Assembly: GCF_032854445.1 (NCBI RefSeq)
Contig: NC_088303.1
Location: 29,521,501 to 29,585,500 of the forward strand
Origin: Liolophura sinensis
Taxonomy: Eukaryota > Mollusca > Polyplacophora > Chitonida > Chitonidae
Reading direction: 5' to 3'
Length of the DNA stretch: 64,000 nt
The position numbers were made by a program, and so were the translations under genes. Shown piece by piece: positions 59,510 through 64,000 of this stretch (positions are counted from its first letter, which is position 1; each line of letters opens with the position of its first letter). A model generated the notes under the pieces. It worked only from the letters and a program-made list of their open reading frames with translations, was not told the DNA's origin and did no database searches.

Positions 59510-61600
59510 GCTGAATTCTACCCTTCTGTATTCACCTGGTGTTTTAAAGTAATTTTCAAGGCCCAGTGGTTTAAAAGTTAGCTTGTAAAGTGATCCAGAC
59601 TGTTGCAGTCCAGTCTCCACATCCAGTTGACAAAAAAAGGTGAATTGTTCAAATCCAGCTCCTACATAGGCTCCTACATCCACCACGTAGGTGGATTGTT
59701 CTAATCCAGCTCTCACGGGCTTGGTGAGGCTGGCCAAATAGGCGGACTGTTGGAATCCAGCTGCTCCATAGGCTTTGTACAGTTGACCAGGTAGGTGGAT
59801 TGTTCTAATCCAGCTCCCATGGGCTTGGTGAGGCTGGCCAACTAGGCGGACTGTTGGAATCCAGCTGCTCCATAGGCTTTGTACAGTTGACCACGTAGGT
59901 GGATTGTTCTAATCCAGCTCCCAAGGGCTTAGTGAGGCTGGCTAAATAGGCGGACTGTTGGAATCCAGCTGCTCTATAGGCTTTGTACAGTTGACCACGT
60001 AGGTGGATTGTTCTAATCCAGCTCCCATGGGCTTGGTGAGGCTAGCCAAATAGGCGGACTGTTGGAATCCAGCTGCTCCATAGGCTTTGTACAGTTGACC
60101 ACATAGGTGGATTGTTCTAATCCAGCTCTCACGGGCTTGGTGAGGCTGGCCAAATAGGCGGACTGTTGGAATCCAGCTGCTCCATAGGCTTTGTACAGTT
60201 GACCACGTAGGTGGATTGTTCTAATCCAGCTCTCACGGGCTTGGTGAGGCTGGCCAAATAGGCGGACTGTTGGAATCCAGCTGCTCCATAAGCTTTGTAC
60301 AGTTGACCACGTAGGTGGATTGTTCCAATCCAGCTCCCATGGGCATGGTGAGGCTGGCTAAATAGGCGGACTGTTGGAATCCAGCTGCTCCATAGGCTTT
60401 GTACAGTTGACCACGTAGGTGGATTGTTCTAATCCAGCTCTCGCGGGCTTGGTGAGGCTGGCCAAATAGGCGGACTGTTGGAATCTAGCTGCTCCATAGG
60501 CTTTGTACAGTTGACCACGTAGGTGGATTTTCTAATCCAGCTCCCATGGGCTTGGTGAGGCTGGCCAAATAGGCGGACTGTTGGAATCCAGCTGCTCCAT
60601 AGGCTTTGTACAGTTGACCACGTAGGTGGATTGTTCTAATCCAGCTCTCATGGGCTTGGTGAGGCTGGCCAAATAGGCGGACTGTTGGAATCCAGCTGCT
60701 CCATAGGCTTTGTACAGTTGACCACGTAGGTGGATTGTTCTAATCCAGCTCCCAAGGGCTTAGTGAGGCTGGCTAAATAGGCGGACTGTTGGAATCCAGC
60801 TGCCCCATAGGCTTTGTACAGTTGACCACGTAGGTGGATTGTTCTAATCCAGCTCTCACAGGCTTGGTGAGGCTGGCCAAATAGGCGGATTGTTGGAATC
60901 CAGCTCCTCCATAGGCTTTGTACAGTTGATCACATAGGTGGATTGTTCTAATCCAGCAAGCAGGGCTTGGTAAAGCTGACCACGCAGGTGAATTGTTGGA
61001 ATACAGCTCCCATGGGCTTGGTGAAGCTGGCCAAATAGGTGGACTGTTCTAGTCCAGCTCCCATGGGCTTGGTGAGGCTAACCAAATAGGGGGACTGTTG
61101 TAATCCAGTCCAAATGGGCTTGGTGAAGCTGACCAAGCAGGTTGATTGTTCTAATCCAGTCCAGATGGGTTTGGTGAGGCTGGCCAAATAGGTGGATTGT
61201 TGTAATCCAGCTCCCATGGGCTTTGTGAAGCTGACCACGCAGGTGAATTGTTGAAATCTAGCCCCCATGGGCTTGGTTAGGCCGGCCAAATAGGTGAATT
61301 GTTGTAATCCAGTCCAAAAGGGCTTGGTGAAGCTGACCACACAGGTGAATTGTTGAAATCTAACTCCCATGGGCTTGGTTAGGCTGACCAAATAGGTGGA
61401 TTGTTGTAATCCAGCTCCCATGGGCTTGGTGAAGCTGACCACGCAGGTGAATTGTTGTAATCTAGCTGCCATGGGCTTGGTTAGGCCAGCCAAATAGGTG
61501 GATTGTTGGAATCCAGTCCACATGGGCTTGGTGAGGCTGGCCAAACAGGTGAATTTTTATAATCCAGCTCCCATGGGCTAGGTGAAGTTGGCCAATCAGT
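59510..61600. repeat. 104-bp dimeric minisatellite passing into a 51-bp monomer array
   Basis: To about 60950 the unit is a 104-bp dimer of related halves: CTGGCCAAATAGGCGGACTG (53 bp) and TTGACCACGTAGGTGGATTG (51 bp). TTGACC starts are spaced 104 bp (59783, 59887, 59991). From about 60950 the array changes to 51-bp monomers, which keep one minus-strand frame open for 198 codons (17-residue units such as SLTKPMGAGLQQSTYLV). I regard that frame as a by-product. Confidence 0.93.
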
Positions 61601-62555
61601 ATGGAATGGACCCATCAAATGTCCAGCTGCACATCTTGACGCCGGTACAGCTCCTTATTTATATGATGTCCCATTATAAAGGCAGAACATCATGTTACAG
61701 TGAAAACTAATACATCGTAGCACTGTAGGCTTACACCTCGCGCAATAGTCCTTCTTGGACATCACAATGACTGAAGGTCATGCTTCACACTATAGCGCCA
61801 AATCACGGGATTAAAAAAGTATGCTGCTTTTCACTTTTAGAAATCATGACCATGTTTCTCTTTAAACTATTAAACCCCTTGAATGCCGGTAACTGCATGG
61901 TGGATGTAAGTAACTCTCACAGACACATGGTAACACTAGCGCTAGGCCTAAGGACTATATTGTCGCACTCAGTGCATATGTATCAGCCTTATGTTACCAC
62001 AGGCGCAGTAGCAGTTGCAGTACTATAGCGTACAAAGGTGCTGAACCAATCTATGCCGCCAATGGTTAATCTTGAAATTCTCCATAAGTTTTGAGGAAAA
62101 GAAAGTAATAAAATGATATCGCACACCCTGAAACTCTTAACATTTGACAGATGTAAATAAAATGTAGCAGAAAAATAAATTATGTTTTTAACAACTACCA
62201 CCTATTCTGTAAGACAGGTCGAAAGTTGGAGGTCACGTGACCACCTTTTCGTGTCTAAAACAAAATGGCCACCCAATGTTGAAGTATTCGGGAAAAGGTA
62301 GTTTTTTGCCACTTCACTAGCTGCACAAATTACTCAGATTATCTGGAAAGCAGAAAATTATACAAATCTAACGGATACAAGATCACTCATAGCGATTCAA
62401 AAATTGGCATTTTCCTATGCAACAGTATTGGGAGGGCCGTTTTCTTCACAAACTCCGTGTTACTAAGGAGATCACGTGGTCTCTAGCTTCCGATCTGTCT
62501 TACAGAATATATTACAGCTAGAATACATGCTACAAGACCAGGCTCCGTGTGCCTG
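61600..62555. other. No gene recognised
   Basis: Single-copy looking sequence. Contains GGTCACGTGACC at about 62230-62245 and ATCACGTGGTC near 62470, both E-box-like palindromes. Lies between the minisatellite and the palindromic element. Confidence 0.45.
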
Positions 62556-62558
62556 TGT

Positions 62559-63251
62559 AGCTCTGTAGGGCTGTGGTTAAGTATACTATCACAGCCCTGT
62601 CTTGTTCCATAAGCTTACCTTTAACACTTCTGTACTTTCCTTGCTGGCTTTTATACTGGTCATAAAATAACTTGTATGTCCATAGTAATAGTGATCTCAG
62701 CTATCAGACTCGTGGAAACTGGATAAATTCTACCTCCAACTGCCATGTTTGAATGCATACTCCTCACAGCCCACGCAAGGGAGATAACTACTGACATTAC
62801 TAACAATCAGTATATTTTGTACATCTTATTTAATCTATACTTTAATTGTTTGAGAATTTTTTTTTCATCAATGTTGATGATGGGTTCCTTCTATGCCATT
62901 GCTGCTTAGGCTGATCCTAAACAATTTGCCAGTATGCGTGTCAAAAGGTCTAACTCGCCTAATAGTGTATACATGATTCGCTTCACTGTGAGGAGTATGC
63001 AATCAATCATGGCGGTTGGAGTTGGACTGTATCCTGTTTCCACTAGTTTCATGCATGTGTGGATTTGTTAGTGATGACACATGGGAACACCTACCTGGAA
63101 TTCATAGGTGAGACGACTACGGACAAACAAATTATTTGGTGTCCAGGAGTAGTATATTAAAGACAACAAGGGAAGAACAGAGGTGTTTGAAGTAAGCTTA
63201 TGGAACAAGGCAGGGCTGTGTTAGTATACGCAATCACAGCCCTACAGAGCT
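62559..63251. mobile_element. Palindromic (fold-back) nonautonomous transposon, copy 2, complete ends
   Basis: Starts AGCTCTGTAGGGCTGTGG and ends with the reverse complement CACAGCCCTACAGAGCT. The arms stay mirrored for about 300 bp each (CTTGTTCCATAAGCTTAC near both ends; CAACTGCCATGTTTGAATGC and its inverse inside). No coding frame. Homologous to 7390-8105, which lacks the outermost ~40 bp. Confidence 0.85.
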
Positions 63252-63378
63252 AGACCTGTGGTAACTCTTCGTCATAAGTCAAGGTACAAGATTTCTCCCT
63301 TGGCCAGTCTGTTTGACTTCAAATTGTATTCCACGCGTGTGAACAGAATCGATTAGTATTCTTATATGTAACATGTAA

Positions 63379-63379
<1 letters not shown>

Positions 63380-63422
<43 letters not shown>
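63380..63422. repeat. (TA)n microsatellite
   Basis: Uninterrupted AT alternation of about 43 bp, 130 bp right of the palindromic element. Confidence 0.95.
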
Positions 63423-63425
<3 letters not shown>

Positions 63426-63792
63426 ACCAAGTAGTCTCGAAATTTTCTCCGAAACGAACAACACGCTCTCCAAGGATTTCCAGTTTTAAAAGGAACGTGA
63501 TTCGCGGGTAAACCGAGAATATCCTAATACGGATAATCGGAGAAACGTGCTTGCGGAGAATTCAGCCAATCAATATCAACGTTGTAAAGAGATTTCACTA
63601 TCAAGGATTGGTCATGACTTTACTTCCGTTTTCAAATCAGACCAATGGCAACCATCGAATATTCCCGTTCACGCCATAACTCGAGAACTATCGAGACGGG
63701 CGGACATCAAGCGATCACTGAGCTAATTTTTTGAGTACTGTCCCGTCTGTTGTAGCAATTATTGTATTTTACAAGTTGGAAATCGTTCCATC

Positions 63793-63842
63793 ATGTTAGG
63801 AGGGCCGTTTTTCACTGCAATGGAGGAAGACCCGTTCTTCGC
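63793..63842 (+). CDS. Probable first coding exon of a myeloid leukemia factor-like gene (partial)
   Basis: ATG at 63793 opens MLGGPFFTAMEEDPFF and meets a consensus donor, GC then GTAAGTAC, after 50 bases (phase 2). The EEDPFF motif near the Met is the hallmark of MLF1-type N-termini, where the first coding exon is also very short. Myeloid leukemia factors are small adaptor proteins of nucleus and cytoplasm. The upstream 250 bases contain CCAAT motifs (CAGCCAATCAAT at 63563, GACCAATGGCAAC at 63640), as expected of a promoter. The rest of the gene would lie right of the window. The call rests on about 16 residues. Confidence 0.45.
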
Positions 63843-64000
63843 GTAAGTACAGTACCACGAAATTGACGGTATCTATGGTTAACAATGTAAACAAAGATGG
63901 GTATGACTTAGGCCAAGGATCTCGGCAGTTATCATATAATATGGGGTTAGGCGTAGGTCACAGACGAGGAGTCTTCCTGGTTAAAATAGTGGTATTTAAG

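Noticed and set aside
60948-61544. 198-codon minus-strand frame with 17-residue repeats
   Set aside because: By-product of the 51-bp monomers; the adjacent 104-bp part of the same array is not frame-preserving.

Overview
The window is invertebrate animal nuclear DNA, most likely from a mollusc or a close lophotrochozoan relative. Genes have spliced exons with GT-AG introns. The intergenic DNA is AT-rich and carries at least two tRNA-derived SINE families, one with a V-SINE type core like the molluscan RUDI element. There are many minisatellites and fold-back elements. The species cannot be named from the sequence.

Layout: 0-6.7 kb holds the first coding exon of a methylenetetrahydrofolate reductase (MTHFR) gene on the minus strand; the rest lies off the left edge, and a TATA-type promoter is near 6.42 kb. 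6.7-12 kb is repeats: a ~715-bp palindromic element, two SINEs head to head, and a complete SINE with target-site duplications. 12-23.5 kb is copy 1 of a SAMD9-like gene. 23.9-31.1 kb is almost all tandem arrays of 30, 32, 54, ~60 and 66 bp. 31.1-35.6 kb holds SINEs and a decayed Penelope-like fragment. 35.9-47.6 kb is copy 2 of the SAMD9-like gene. 47.6-54 kb has more 60-bp arrays, SINEs and an inverted repeat around a 200-N gap. 54.0-55.6 kb is a frameshifted ankyrin/SOCS-box gene. 55.6-63.4 kb is AT-rich, with a 2-kb array of 104/51-bp repeats and a second palindromic element. At 63.8 kb a short first exon resembles myeloid leukemia factor (MLF).

The main content is the tandem pair of SAMD9-like genes. 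Both have the same exon plan: a noncoding exon, a CARD exon, two small exons for a possible RFX-like winged helix, one 4.66-kb exon with SAM, SLFN/AlbA_2, SIR2-like, P-loop NTPase, TPR and OB regions, and a 31-codon last exon. The SAMD9 core is 1567 residues in both copies, close to vertebrate SAMD9. Copy 2 reads through as a 1775-residue CARD fusion. In copy 1 the CARD exon has three single-base indels and a premature stop, while the core stays open. In vertebrates SAMD9 is an antiviral translation-shutdown effector. A CARD in front of it would suggest a link to death-fold signalling; that function is inference.
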